Positions 43,662 through 56,105 of a DNA stretch of 64,000 bases are shown piece after piece. Source of the DNA: Trichobilharzia szidati (lineage: Eukaryota > Platyhelminthes > Trematoda > Strigeidida > Schistosomatidae); NCBI GenBank assembly GCA_944472155.2, contig OX235279.1, forward strand, positions 150,682,199-150,746,198. Reading direction: 5' to 3'. A program made the position numbers and the translations under genes. Every line of letters starts with the position of its first letter. Within the stretch, counting starts at the first letter, position 1. Below the pieces are notes generated by a model. That model did not search any database. It saw only the letters and a program-made list of their open reading frames with translations, and was not told where the DNA came from.

Positions 43662-44094
43662 GTTCAACCGTTGTCTCTACCATAGCCATCATAAAAGGTA
43701 ATTCTCTCAATAGTTCAATTCTCTCAATAGTTGTTATTCTATTACCTTTCTTATCCGATCTTCCTATTTATTTCTGTTATTTTTACGTTTAAATCCCTAT
43801 TTACACTACTATGTTCATTATTCAAACTTCCTCTGTATTTTGTTATTACTACGATTTTAATCCTTAACTGCACAAAAAATTGATTTTCTCAGTAATTGTG
43901 ATCCCACTATGTTACTATGAGATCTTCCTATTTATTTTGTTACTGCTACATTTTAATCCCTATTTGTAACCTTATCGATTTGACCCTTGACCGGAAACAG
44001 TTTTGGTATTTTCTAAAACTGAATCACAATGGTTGTGGCATATTTTATAAAAAGATTTATTTGCAGCACTAGCCAAATAAGGACCAAAAAATAC

Positions 44095-44510
44095 AGCTTA
44101 TATGACTTTTTAAAATTTTGATTACAGCTTGATTCCACAGCGTAACGGTAGCCCAAATTTCGCAGGCCGACCAATTGGTATCAGGTGTGCGTCGGCTGAG
44201 GATCGAACCCCGGACCATGTGCATGGTCGGCGACAGTCATAACCACTGTGCCACCGACGCACAACCTGTGTGTTGTACACTTAAAGAGTCTTCTAATTAT
44301 TAATCTGTCATATGCTCTGATGGTGTTTTCGTGACTTTTGTTGCTATATCCACCAAGGGCGATGGGATAGTACACGACCTAATGGTTGTGTGCAAGGTTT
44401 GAAGAAGGCTGTATGCTATATGCACACCTGGTATCAATTTGTCGGCCTGCTAAATTTAGGCTACCGATACGGTGTGGAATCAAGCTATGATCAAAAATAT
44501 AAAAAAATAA
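44095..44510. repeat. Two inverted SINE S2 copies (foldback)
   Basis: A minus copy lies at about 44095-44270 and a plus copy at about 44340-44510. Inverted words include TGATTACAGCTTGATTCCAC versus GTGGAATCAAGCTATGATCA, and GTAGCCCAAATTT versus AAATTTAGGCTAC. The minus copy has an intact-looking tRNA head (44195-44262): A-box-like GGTGGCACAGTGGTTATGAC and B box GGGGTTCGATCC. The plus head is degenerate. Confidence 0.65.
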
Positions 44511-44519
44511 TCACCTTTT

Positions 44520-46575
44520 TCCAGAAACAGTCAAAAACTGAAAAAAATAACGTAAAATTGAAAGCAACTGGATAAAACTCACTGAAAATTAAAATAGGCA
44601 ATGGAAACAATGTTAAATAGTGCAAAACTGAAACATTGTGTGACGGAATAATTGCCTGGAAAATCCCTCCTGAACGCTCTAATCACAATACTTATACTTA
44701 ATTGGATGTTTCAGCTAACTTTGCAATTATTTTCTGTTCTTCTCGTAGACAGTATATCACTGTTCCAACATTTGTATATCGTATGTGGACTTGATTCTTA
44801 TTATCTGTCTTTGTTCATGGCTAATCTCTTATTTTAGTCCTTCTCTTTGTGGTTGTGCGATACATTCATAATGTGTTGTTCCACGATGTGATTTCGATTC
44901 TGGGCTGTCTGTAAGAATTATTGGTGTGTGGTTCTTGGGGGTGGAGTTTTCCACCACACCAGGTTGTGAATATTCTACTTGATTCTAAAGTACTTCTTCC
45001 AGTTGAACGTTGGTTAATTAACTTTATTTCACAGTGCTTGTTTTGTATTTAGAAAGGTATCTTGTCTGTATGGCTGCGTAGCGGCACTGCTGAGGTAATT
45101 TTGAGTTTTTGATGCTGTTATTGTTGAATAAAACCATAGATTTCTCGAAGAATAATCGTTTTTTTGCTGCATTTGTAGCATTTTGTAACTGTATGTATCT
45201 CAAGGAGGTCTTGGACAGCTATACAGTAGAATTCAGTCATCAGTTGCCTGTGGTCAAACCACAACGATTGCGTTTTGATCGTTACAAATTGTGCTAATAT
45301 TTATCAGCACTTTTAAATATCTTAAATGCCAAAATACCTATCAGTAATGCATGGGTTAATTTCAGATGTGCATTCAGGTGGATTTTTAAGCAAAAAGTTA
45401 AAAAAAAGTTTCAGAGAGGCAAACGATTTATATGTCAAGTCTTAGGATCAATCAACGCTGTAAAGGCAGATAAAATGTTAAAACATTATTGGTATATATA
45501 TATATATATAGTGGAGTAGTTATTTTATAAAATTATTTCTTGCAGTTGTACGACTGTTTCCTAATCCATAGTTAGATTTATGCGAAGATCTTTGCATGAT
45601 CTACTTTTTTCCTAAAGTTTGAATTCATGATGCTGCTTCAAATGACAGAATAATCTTCGATATTTAATTATCTATTCGACAAAGTGAAACACTGGCAAAT
45701 AACTTACACCAGTCGATTTTTTGCATATTTTACTTTATACTGTAACTGAATCGTGAGTAGACATCCACTTAGGAGTTTTCTGCAACCACGACCAAAAAAG
45801 CTAAATCCTTAAGGAATATTTCATCTAGAAGGTTTAGCCTGCCTAAAACCTCATAATAAAAACGAAATTCTTTCTTTTTTTTCTTTCATTTTGATGCCAA
45901 TTTGACATTTATTATCTTATTCTGTCTTATGCTATTTATTCGTGAGTAGATGTGAGAAAAAGCATAGAATCTCTTCACTTTTCCTATTTAAAAATCTAAT
46001 CGTACTAGAATTTATCAAAAGTGCATGTTCATTGAGAAAACCATTCCTTAATAATATTAGTAGAACTAGAACGCTGTTGTATACGAAACGGAATCTCATA
46101 TAAATTTATGAAACAATATTATTTGGTGAATGACATTTTGGGCAATAATTTGTCGTTCATAATCATCTCGCTTTTAACTGTACTTTTATATTTCTTATTC
46201 TTTCTACCTATTCGTGCTAAGTATCGTAGGATTTTCTAAATGTCCGGGAAAAGTATTAGATAACATCAACTGCGTGTATTCACAGTTGATTCACTAACTA
46301 AAGCCTCATTTATCGGTCTTCCTCCCCGCCCTAATACGTTACATTTTAAGACTGTCATTTTGTCAATTCTTATTGTGTGCTTATATCTACTTGCATTTAG
46401 TGCAAGAGCTGAGTTATTTTAATATTTATTATGTTATTAGTGTCTAATATTCTGTACTTCACTAAGTTTTTGAGCTTCGCCTATCTATCTGAATCTGGCC
46501 AACTACTTTGTTCTATTATAAGTATCCAGACCGTAAATGGTATGAACTTCCTGGGATAATTTGAGCGCTGAGTCA
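44520..46575. other. Interval without a recognisable gene
   Basis: AT-rich with a (TA)n run at about 45491-45510. No coding homology seen. Confidence 0.4.
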
Positions 46576-46581
46576 GATTGA

Positions 46582-46856
46582 TTTATTATAAGTTATTTAA
46601 ATAAATCCCAGCGTGTTTCAGAAAAAATCAGGACAAAATTTTTCTGAACGTTTCGCTGTGTAACCCACAGCTTCTTCAGCAGAATTATTCGGATTTTTAT
46701 TAATGATCAAAGTTTTTTGACTATATATTTTGATGAATAATAAAAATCCGAATAATTCTGCTGAAGAAGCTGTGGGTTACACAGCGAAACGTTCAGAAAA
46801 ATCTTGTTTTGATTTTTTCTTAAACACGCTGGGATTAATTTAAATAATTTATTATG
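46582..46856. repeat. Foldback of a GAAACGTTC-type terminal repeat
   Basis: Arms of about 120 bp (46582-46702 and 46738-46856, roughly 90% complementary) flank a 35-nt spacer. Each arm holds CTGCTGAAGAAGCTGTGGG then TTACACAGCGAAACGTTCAG: a perfect 6-bp hairpin (GCTGTG/CACAGC) between CTGAAGA and GAAAC. The outer ends are ACACGCTGGGATT. Related copies are at 52391-52480 and 54957-55136. Confidence 0.7.
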
Positions 46857-47190
46857 TACTTTGTCCTATATCTTATTAGATAAACTAAATTATTTTGTTT
46901 GCTGGACTCCACAGGATCCTACAAGTAATGGTAATTTGTTTCCAAGTTAGTTCATGTATTTACTTGTCTCTCTTATTCCTGCCTTGCTGAGACTAATGCG
47001 GGGTTTTCGAATGAAGCAGTAGGAAAACAGTAAGAGCAAAATAAATCTTTTGTATGTGATCAAAGTTTCATAAGCTGATACATATTCATTTGTTACACTT
47101 AAAAATGATCGAACAAAATCGAAACTTTTGTAAGAACATCAAACTGACACTAAATAATAATTCATAAGGTGTATGGATGATAGAAAGGCG

Positions 47191-48156
47191 TGCATAATTA
47201 TAGGATTAGTAGGCTAATATCAAATGTTACATAACATGGTGTGAAATTTGATAAGATAGAATTCAATATTGTAAAATGAAATTTTGGATTTAGAATGACG
47301 AGGGGGACAAACGGAAACAATTCAGAGTGAGAATAGTTATAAAAATAGTAATAATCATAGTAATGAGGGAAAGGTATATATATTAACAAAAAAACAAAAT
47401 AAATAAATGTCTATCCCTCTATGACCAAGTCAGAAGTAGGGATTTTACATAATTCTTTTGTACACAGAGATGCGTGGCTTAAATTCATGAGTGGCGAAGG
47501 CCTCCGCTGTCTTCAGAAGTCTGTAACGAAGGAAACAGCAAGATTACCATCTCTGTAAAAGATAAGCTCCTCCGTCTGGCCGCCTTCATGTGCATCTATC
47601 AGTTCACCTGCTCTTGTGGAACAAGGTACATTGGCCGTAGCCAGACGACCCTTTCCACACAGATACGAGAACATACACCAGCATGGTTTTACAAGAGAGA
47701 AAGGAAGTGTGTGAGAAGCTCTACTCTAGAACACCCGATCGACTCCTATCACTCCACCAACCCTCACCACGATTTTAAGATCATCTATCGAATCCATGCT
47801 AACTTGCCGCGTTTTCTTCGTTACAGACTTCTGAAGACAGTGGAGGCCTTCGCCACTCATAAATTTAAGCCACGCATCTCTGTGTACAAAAGAATTATGT
47901 AAAATCCCTACTTCTGACTTGGTCATAGAGGGATAGACATTTATTTATTTTGTTTTTTAGTTAATATATATACCTTTCCCTCATTACTATGATTATTACT
48001 ATTTTTATAACTATTCTCACTCTGAATTGTTTCCGTTTGTCCCCCTCGTCATTCTAAATCCAAAATTTCATTTTACAATATTGAATTCTATCTTATCAAA
48101 TTTCACACCATGTTATGTAACATTTGATATTAGCCTACTAATCCTATAATTATGCA
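47191..48156 (+). mobile_element. Penelope-like element fragment with inverted 3' duplication
   Basis: The 3' part of a PLE (end of the nuclease plus 3' UTR, about 47815-48156) is repeated in inverse orientation at 47191-47530. The arms are about 340 bp and nearly perfect by eye. The unique middle holds the nuclease coding region. Inverted terminal parts are a recurring feature of Penelope-type insertions. Confidence 0.75.
47534..47902 (+). pseudogene. PLE GIY-YIG endonuclease, nearly intact domain
   Basis: The open frame has no ATG until 47588 and continues to the stop at 47900-47902. YQFTCSCGTRYIGRSQTTLS carries the YIG motif and the Arg/Ser that follow; IREHTPAWFYKRERKC holds the conserved EH. 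SSTLEHPIDSYHS is the H..D..H segment, and the C-terminus is FKPRISVYKRIM. The nuclease nicks target DNA to prime reverse transcription. The domain looks undamaged, but the RT and linker are missing, so the element cannot move on its own. Confidence 0.85.
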
Positions 48157-48169
48157 CCTCTTCCCAACA

Positions 48170-49670
48170 TCTATATATCTTATGTATTATTCTATATACG
48201 ATATTAATTGTTTTTGCACTTGACATTTAACTATGATTATAATCACAAATACTTTAATTGCATTTCATATTATTATTATTTCATGTATTCAAACCTTTGA
48301 TCTAATTCTCTCACCGGATATAATTTTTTGTACAGGTTGATAATAAATTCGTTGAAAAGAGTCTCTTCGCTGGATATTGTGTTCTTAATGCTACAATGGG
48401 AATTATTAAATTACTAAATAAAGAGCCGACATCAACAAGATGAAAAGGACTTTTTCTTCAGCTGTATTCTGTGTCTTCTTGTTACAGGTGAAATGCAACA
48501 CGGTGGAAGTGTTTTTTTCTTAAGAAACAGTTTACATTTCATAACTCAAAACCAAAATGACAGCAGCGTGAAATACTTTTTTCACCACCACAAATTACTA
48601 GAAATGATGTAGGACAAGTTTCTATAATTCAAAAATGTTATTAAAAGTATGGCATTTTTCAAACTTTACTTGTTATTGATTAAGTGTTTTGAGACACATG
48701 AAAAAGTCACAAGGTTAACACTTCCTACTAGTCACCATGGGAAACCTGTCTTTGCAGTGATAATTTTCATGTCCTTCCCTGTTAAAATACATGTCCTACC
48801 AAAGTTTTTTTAACTGGAAGTAAAGACTGAATAGTATTCAAATGACAACCAACTTCAGTCTGAGTGGCTTTTATGCATTAATAGAAAAAGTTCGAATAAG
48901 GCAAGAACAGCGATTTCTGCAGAATAAGATGGTACAATCATTTATTTTGTCGTCTTCTCATTAGCTGCGTACAGTCTAAAGAAATTATTAAGTTTATGTA
49001 CAGGAAAATTTGACATGCTTGCAAATGTTACATGATGCGAGTTGACTGGTAACTCTAAACTCAATAAACAGGGCTCAGAAGATTACAGCTGTGCGGTTTA
49101 TGCCCAGAGGGTTCAAGTGTAAATCAAATTAAACGCTTGCATACACTGGCGGAAGAGTTACGTAATAAAGAAAAGGATGTTTTTACGTCTGTGTGCAAGA
49201 CTGAATGCAAAATTTGATTCTGCGTGAACTGTTTCTGAAAGCTGCAATGATAATTGAACGAGGGTAATGATTCCATTGAAATGACCAATTTAATGTCACA
49301 CAGAACTTACAACTCATTCTGTTCATTGTCAGATTTCCAAACATCAAAATGTATTCATAGCTTGTGGATATCGTACGGAAAGTCGATGTTCAAAGTTATC
49401 TGTCTCATTTCCAGTAATCTTAATTTTGCTTTACAAGTTCTTCTCCTACATGCAGAACACATACGGGAGTTCATATGAGAAAGCTGAGCCTATGTGTCCA
49501 TAGTAAATTTTTTATAGACACTCTCCTCGCCTTGGGCATCTTTACATGGTTACAGAATATGATATTTTCGCCTTCCTGTAATTGTAGTCCATAAGTCATC
49601 ATTATTTCCAGCTTAGATCAGTGAGTAAAGCCTGACAGGTTTTCGACCATATTTTGCAACTCTTCAGTTC
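48170..49670. other. Interval without a recognisable gene
   Basis: AT-rich DNA; no element family or gene recognised. Confidence 0.4.
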
Positions 49671-49679
49671 CGCGAACCT

Positions 49680-49762
49680 GTTACCCCACTGAGGATCGAA
49701 CCAAGGACCCTCAGGTGATTGTTGTAACTATTGTATCACTCTGCCTACTCCAGCCCTAATTA
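49680..49762 (-). repeat. tRNA-like SINE head
   Basis: Minus strand GGAGTAGGCAGAGTGATACA (A-box-like) and GGTTCGATCCTCAGTGGGG (B box) are about 35 nt apart. The body downstream on the minus strand (49600-49680) does not match S1-S3. No cloverleaf forms, so it is not a functional tRNA. Confidence 0.5.
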
Positions 49763-49764
49763 CT

Positions 49765-52385
49765 ATGATGTATTCCTCTTATTTTTCGAAACTGTGTATT
49801 ATGTCACCACTTGTTTAGTTTTCATCAGTATTTCTACCTTTTAATTTCCACATTCATAATTCTTTTTATCTACCACTCGCTTTCTAACGATGACTATTTA
49901 TTGCTGACATACTTATCACTAACAGACTGATAAATTCAGTTTTCTTCACTGAATTTCATATATCCATCAGAGAAAAGGTAATGACGACTATTCAGTTCAT
50001 TGTCATCTCAATATCATATTGTCAGTTCCTTTGTGTCAACTTAATTCTATCGTTGACGCCTTACAGTTAATTCATTATGCTATGAGTCACGCCATCCGAT
50101 GCTATCGCCAGATAAATATTCTTTCTTTACCTGTTATTCAGATAGCTTGTCAAAAGGGTTAACTATTTTGCAAGATATAAGTAACTTCTTAATGGTTTTC
50201 AGCTGGATACTTTAAGGAACAACATTTCCAGGGCAAACAAATGCGCCAAGAGGTATTAAAGAGCCAAAGGCTGCATGCTTCTTCTAAATAAACACATCAA
50301 AAATGCTATGCATTCACTCAATAACGGAGCAAAGCAGCTTGTTTTAGAATTGCATGTTAAGAAAAACCCTAGTGGAAGCCTAGTTGTCTCCATTTGGGAC
50401 TTTTTGGTTGAGTGTATTTCGATGTTTTAACATTCATACACGGGGCGGATAATCCTGAAGTTCAGGACTACTGACGTTACAAACAAATGCCATATATTTA
50501 CAGGCGATTCCATTGTTAGGGAGATGGTGTTGAAGGGTCTTGAGTACAAATGTATCAGTGTAGATTAAAAGAATCAAGTAAATTAAACGAAAACTCGGCT
50601 GGATGGAATTATGCTTTAATGTGAGTAGTAATCGACTGACAGGTGCTTTGCATAGTATTGTTATTTTTATTATTGTATTTGAAATTTCTCATTTTTAAAA
50701 TTTCGTCTTTATGCAAAACTGGTTTTCAAAGTGAAGGTATTAGTTGAAACTATTAATGAGATGTTTGTTATCATTTAAACTGTCACTAGCACACTCATTG
50801 TTTTAATTAAGAAAAGCACTAATATTTCATCATTGTAAACAGGAAAACTACAAATCATCTTGTAAAAGGTGAAATGTATTCTAGTGCAGTTTAGAAATCA
50901 AGAGTATATCAGTCCACTAACTAGATATCTGTAATGCTTTACTAAAATTTATTAGCGAAATGAACTAAATCTCTCAAAATCCTTCAAAATTAGAAACAGA
51001 TGACTGTCAAAAGGATTTGACAGTTGCACTTGAAAGGTAGATTGATAAGATTCAGAAAATCACTTGACAGATATGACTTCCTCTATCTTATATTTATGAG
51101 ATGGCAAGTTAAATGGGGAGAGTGCATTATTCATGTATCTCGCAGTAAAGCGATTTTTTGAAAAACTGGGATTCATTCGTCGGTGATTCGCTACATTACG
51201 TCATAGCAGACTGGTTTCGTTCCACTTCGAAAACATTTCTGATGTTGTTTGCTGCATATTCACTGATAAATTTACGTGTTTATAAGACTGTAGATAGCAC
51301 ATTACAAGAGAGCTTGTCTTCTCTCCACGCAGACTTCAGAATTCGAATGTCATTTATCACTGTGCTGCAGTGATATTTTATTCCAGTACAGACTTTAATG
51401 TTAGATAGGTTCGGCCCGCATTAGGAATCCTCATGAGTCACGTATTTGCACATATTTTCGTAGCAAACTTTGTGAACACATTACTGAAGGATAAGATCGT
51501 AGGAGTGACATTATGTACGCGATAATTTATCTCATGCACCTCACCGGGAAAAATTCTGATAACCTCCTCAAGAACATTGACTAAATCATGAAATATGAAG
51601 GTGATGGAAAGTTTAACATCGTGGTTATCGATGCAATTCAAAGACTAATCTATCACAATACACTTGTAGTAGGGTCTAATTGTTTGATTAAACGCAAGTG
51701 CGCTTTAGTTAAAACATTTTTTCATAGAATGAAATTGACTTGTTATCATTAGAACAAGAGGTTTTTGAAAACTAGGCCATTCCTGCTAATCACTGCACCT
51801 TTTATTCCTGACATCAGTGTGGATGTATGTTTCTTCGAGGGGGGGGGGAGAAGGTTATTTATTATTCATTTCTGGTGGGTTTTAAGACATACTAAATTAA
51901 ATTTTGAAGACTTCTCAGTTGTCTAAAGCTCTCAGTTCCTATAATGTCAACCTAAATTTGTAACTTATAACACATTGCTGTGGAACACGCTCTCATGGAT
52001 ATGTTTTGAAGTTAACTATCCATTATAATCAATTTAGATTTTATCACGAAATGATCACAGTTAGAGTACAGCTGAAAGTATAGGAGTGATGGAAATTCGT
52101 TCCGTACTAGTTCAGGATCCCTTAACACTCTCCACTCACAACTTCTGAGTGAAACCTTCAGATCACCAATCCAGGTGGTTGACTACGCAGTAACTTTTGT
52201 GGCTTTCAATAACTTGTAAATTCTAAATTCTGCTAATTCGCTAGATAGCACTACTACTAACCAATGCGACTGATGAGTATCATCTTCATAAGTGATATAG
52301 TAGACCTCGGCGCCAGTAACTTTCTATCATATCCAGAACGCAGATGTGACAGATTTCCGTGAACAATGTGAGAGCCAAGGCAGAT
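49765..52385. other. Longest stretch without a recognisable element
   Basis: 2.6 kb without coding homology on either strand. It holds a run of ten G (about 51840-51849) and short open stretches at 51158-51373 and 51438-51641 that lack motifs. It could hold non-coding host sequence. Confidence 0.35.
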
Positions 52386-52390
52386 GGAAC

Positions 52391-52485
52391 CGGAAAAATG
52401 CTGCTGAAGAATCTGTGGCTAGCACAGCGAAACGTTCATAAAAGTATTGTTTTAATCTTCTCTTAAACACGCTGTGATTATTTTT
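52391..52485 (+). repeat. GAAACGTTC-type terminal repeat, single copy
   Basis: CTGCTGAAGAATCTGTGGCT then AGCACAGCGAAACGTTCATA, followed by CTTAAACACGCTGTGATTAT. It matches one arm of the foldback at 46.6-46.9 kb with several substitutions; the hairpin CTGTG/CACAG is kept. Confidence 0.6.
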
Positions 52486-52599
52486 ATACTAGGTCAAGTG
52501 TTGTCTATAAACGTGTGATGTTGACAACAATAAAAAAGGAGACGATAAAACAAAGTGGAATGTATTCAACGGGTAAAAACAGAATAGAATAAAAAGAAC

Positions 52600-53110
52600 A
52601 CCACTATGGCAAGGGTAAAGAAAAGGGTTTAACAAAGTGTGTTTGAATACACAGTTTCGGTCTTAGTCCATGTATAGCTAGAGCTTTTGTCATACATAAA
52701 TGGAGAAAACGTAAACTTTTAGAGTGACTGAATTTGGCCCTGTAGACATAACTTTAGAAGATAAATCAAGTGGAGTTTAATGACCTGACACCATAAGGTA
52801 TTCACAAACTGAAGATTTCGTCATTTTATGCTCACCTTTCATCAGCCAAACTGAGTAGTGTTCATCTACGCGTTTACGAAGAACACGCTTACAACTTCCA
52901 GTGTAACCAGCTCCAAAAGAACATGTGAGACAGTGGGTGCACAGATCCTTGCATATATCCTTGACGCATTGTCGAATCATATTTCATATGGAAAATACTA
53001 AGTGTCAGTCAGCAATAGGGGCACTTTTGAATACTAAACTCATAAACAGTGTCTCTTTTGGCACTATGATTTGTCCAGTAGCAGTTTCTTTCTTCATGTT
53101 TCCTCCAGTA
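52600..53110 (-). pseudogene. Penelope-like element: GIY-YIG endonuclease remnant
   Basis: From 52980 downward: HCLTCSFGAGYTGSCKRVLR (YTG in place of YIG), KRVDEHYSVWLMKGEHK, then SSVCEYLMVSGH. After a break it reads MTKALAIHGLRPKLCIQTHF VKP (in pieces), the usual C-terminus. Frameshifts separate the parts. Confidence 0.7.
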
Positions 53111-53119
53111 TAATACAAA

Positions 53120-54460
53120 TATGACTCTACAGCTTAAAAATGCAGTCGTTGAAAAGTAATGTTTCTCTATTGAACATAAACCACTGTGGGTATATTTAAC
53201 TCTGTGAAAGACTGCAAGGACCTACTTCTGCTCGTGATGTAACCTGCATTGAAATAATTCTTCAGGGATCTATATTCATCAAGTAACGCATATATATATA
53301 TATTATAATTTAGATTTTCAGTCAGTTATTATCAATCATTTTTTTCACGAAATAATTAAAACAAAAGTTATTATCTTGTTTGAATTCATCACTGATTCAC
53401 AATTTGGAATTTAATGACTTGTAGACCTGAACAGATAATTGAAGACACAGGTCATTCATTCCTCTGGGCAGTCAAACAATTAAACTGATTATTCCGTTTG
53501 TTTGCTTGTTTCTTTGTTCTATATTGTTTATTAATTTTCACAATTTTTTTCTGATTTTACCTGATGAGATTTATTTTTCCTGTCAGTCATTCCTTCACTG
53601 ACTGGTTCAGTGTATAATCTAATTAATTTTAGTAAATTTCTTCAGGATAATATATCGAACACTAAAGTAAACTGGCAACACAGCACAGAAGTCGTTTGTG
53701 TCATTCACAAGTGAACGGGAATAAATAAGTCATTCTTAAGTTTAATTAATTAAAATGAAAATTATGATAACAATAATAGTGATAGTAATAAAATTCAGTG
53801 ATTTTTGTCTTAAAGCAACAAAACAGTCATATAAGTTGCGTTCTTGTTCTCGTGGCTCTGTGATGCATCGACGTCTAGTTTGTTAAAAAACTAACAATAA
53901 GCGAGCAGATCTATTGTAACGGAGCGTTCCTGTTTTGTTATCGGTTGTCTAATTTCACTACGATGCTCCTTTGGACAACTGATCACTCGGAAATATTCCC
54001 CACACTGAGTAGTCACACAGAAGTCAGATTAAATTGCGACAACAACAACTTCTGTCATTCTCAGTACAAAGTATATGATTATATATGTCTAAACCAAGTT
54101 CACTTTTAGCAGTTTGGAAAAATTTGGGCATAGGGTATACGATAATCATTATAATAAAAGGCTTTTTGTATTTCCCAATGAATGAAAAACGAAACGATAT
54201 AGTTTTTACTGACATTTCGCTATTTAATGCTAATAGCTTTATCAAAGTATTATTAAACCGGAATTTACAAAATCTCAGCATATTTATAACAACTTAATCA
54301 TCGTTCCTCAACATTGGGTCATTTTGCGTTGTCAAATTGGCCAGTTGGTAAAGATAACAAAACTAGGTGTAGATTGTTGGATTTGATAAGTGTGAAAAAT
54401 TATAAAGGCAGCATGTGTGTTTACGTAATGAAATTGCTTATCACATTCATGTTGATTTTG
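53120..54460. other. Interval without a recognisable gene
   Basis: AT-rich with a short (TA)n run near 53290. No assignable coding sequence. Confidence 0.4.
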
Positions 54461-54469
54461 TCATTTCAT

Positions 54470-54950
54470 GGGGGAGGGAGGTGTTGTAACCAGGTCAAAT
54501 TCCGCTTAAGTCCATCATTCCTATTCTGACAATTTGGATTCCTCTTGATATGAAGTGCTTCTGATAATTGTAGATGTTCTTTGTGATTTCTGAAATTTTT
54601 CTGGATTATTTCAATATTGTCAAAGTCAGTTTTGTGGCCTGATTCTATAGCGTGTAGACACTATGGCTGATGATTTTTCAAGCTTTTCAAGTTCAACTGA
54701 ACAGATACTTTACGGTGTTCATTTCTTCTGATTTTGATTTCTCTCTAGCGATTTTTGTCCGATGTATATCGCATCACATTCCAAGCATTTTATTTTACAG
54801 ACACAATTAGATAGAGAATCTTTAGGGATCTGGTCTTTTATGTAGACATGATTGTTTCGCAGTGTGTCTAATGTTTTGAAAAAAACTCTGATGTTGTGCT
54901 TATTGAGTACTCTTCTGATATTGTCTGACGTCACCGCTCTAAACAGAATG
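54470..54950 (-). pseudogene. Penelope-like element, second subfamily: linker and GIY-YIG remnant
   Basis: LNKHNIRVFFKTLDTLRNNH is the linker (..L...GI.V.FK...TL). CVCKIKCLECDAIYIGQ is a nuclease start with Cys pairs and YIG. A shifted frame gives HAIESGHKTDFDNIEIIQ, then LQLSEALHIKRNPNCQNRND, a different C-terminus from the KP.LC.QK type at 41-62 kb. It resembles the subfamily at 31390-31900. A palindromic terminal repeat lies immediately upstream. Confidence 0.7.
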
Positions 54951-54956
54951 ACAGCT

Positions 54957-55136
54957 TCATTATAAATTATTTAAATTAATCCCAGCGTGTTAGGAAAACC
55001 AAAACAAGATTTTTCTGAACGTTTCGCTGTGTAACCCACAGCTTCTTCAGCAGATTTATTTGGATTATTATTAGTCAGGAAAATCTTGTTTTGATTTTCT
55101 TAACACGCTGGGATTAATTTAAGTAATTTATAATGA
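54957..55136. repeat. Foldback of a GAAACGTTC-type terminal repeat
   Basis: Arms of about 59 bp (54957-55015 and 55077-55136) start at CATTATAAATTATTTAAATT and include CAGCGTGTTAGG. The loop holds, on the minus strand, CTGCTGAAGAAGCTGTGGG and TTACACAGCGAAACGTTCA. Unlike 46.6 kb, the motif is present once, inside the loop. Confidence 0.7.
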
Positions 55137-55139
55137 ACC

Positions 55140-56095
55140 AATCTGACTCGGCGCTCAAATTATTCCAGGAAGTTCGTAACACCTACGGCCTGGAAACCTA
55201 GAATGACAGCTGTTGAGATCCATGTGTCGGACCGTACTTAATGTCAGTGTTGATTTTGTTGAAGTTCTTTGGGTAGTTGTTTTGCTTGAGAGTCTCGGTA
55301 ATGTTTTATATTTCTTCTTTTTCTTTCTCATCTGTTATCAGAGAGTATGCTCGTCTAAGAAGACTTGAAATAACTGATACCTTTGTGCTGATGGGGTGTG
55401 TAAATTATTCTTTACACATCAACGGAAATTTAAACCGTAGATCAGTTATCGGTATCTGGTCAGTTGCATCAATCATGATTTTACGGCTAACAATAATAGT
55501 TAGTCCATCCTGTCAGGATCAGAATATATAGTAATCCACCACAACATTAGGTACCTTTTCTTAATTCTACAGATTTAGATAAGAAAAGGATTGGTTTTCT
55601 AACCCTAAATGAGTTGAATTGCACCACCTGAAACACTTCTTTCCCTTTCTGAATTCGAATAAAGTAAAAACAAGGGTTGATACAGACAAAAACATGACGT
55701 TATTTATTGTTGTTGTTAGTTTCTCACCAGCCTCATGCAGCTTACAATTTTTTTTCCATTTAGGTATATGTAAGGATAAATTTTTTTACATACTCACAGG
55801 TGAGCCTAAGAAAAATAAATAAAGTGTGCTCAGAAGTTACAATTACCTATCTTTCTACAAATCTTGTACTCAGATAAATTAGCAATTCATGAATAATACC
55901 CATCCAGGCATAAATAAAAAGAAAGCACGTAGTTCAGTGAAGAGTGTCTTTTCGGTGAATTCATCTTCTTAGCTGTACAACCGCAAATATATATGTATGG
56001 GTTATTTTGTATGCATGTGAACATTAAGTTTGTCAAACAAAAATACAGTTGGTTATGGTTATTCTAGCTAAACAGGTGAAAATTAGTAAGTTTTG
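55140..56095. other. Interval without a recognisable gene
   Basis: AT-rich; open stretches at 55277-55531 and 55619-55822 lack motifs. Confidence 0.4.
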
Positions 56096-56105
56096 AGTAG
56101 AGTTA

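Noticed and set aside
44195..44262. Functional tRNA gene
   Set aside because: A and B boxes are present but no cloverleaf is maintained, and a SINE body with other copies follows.
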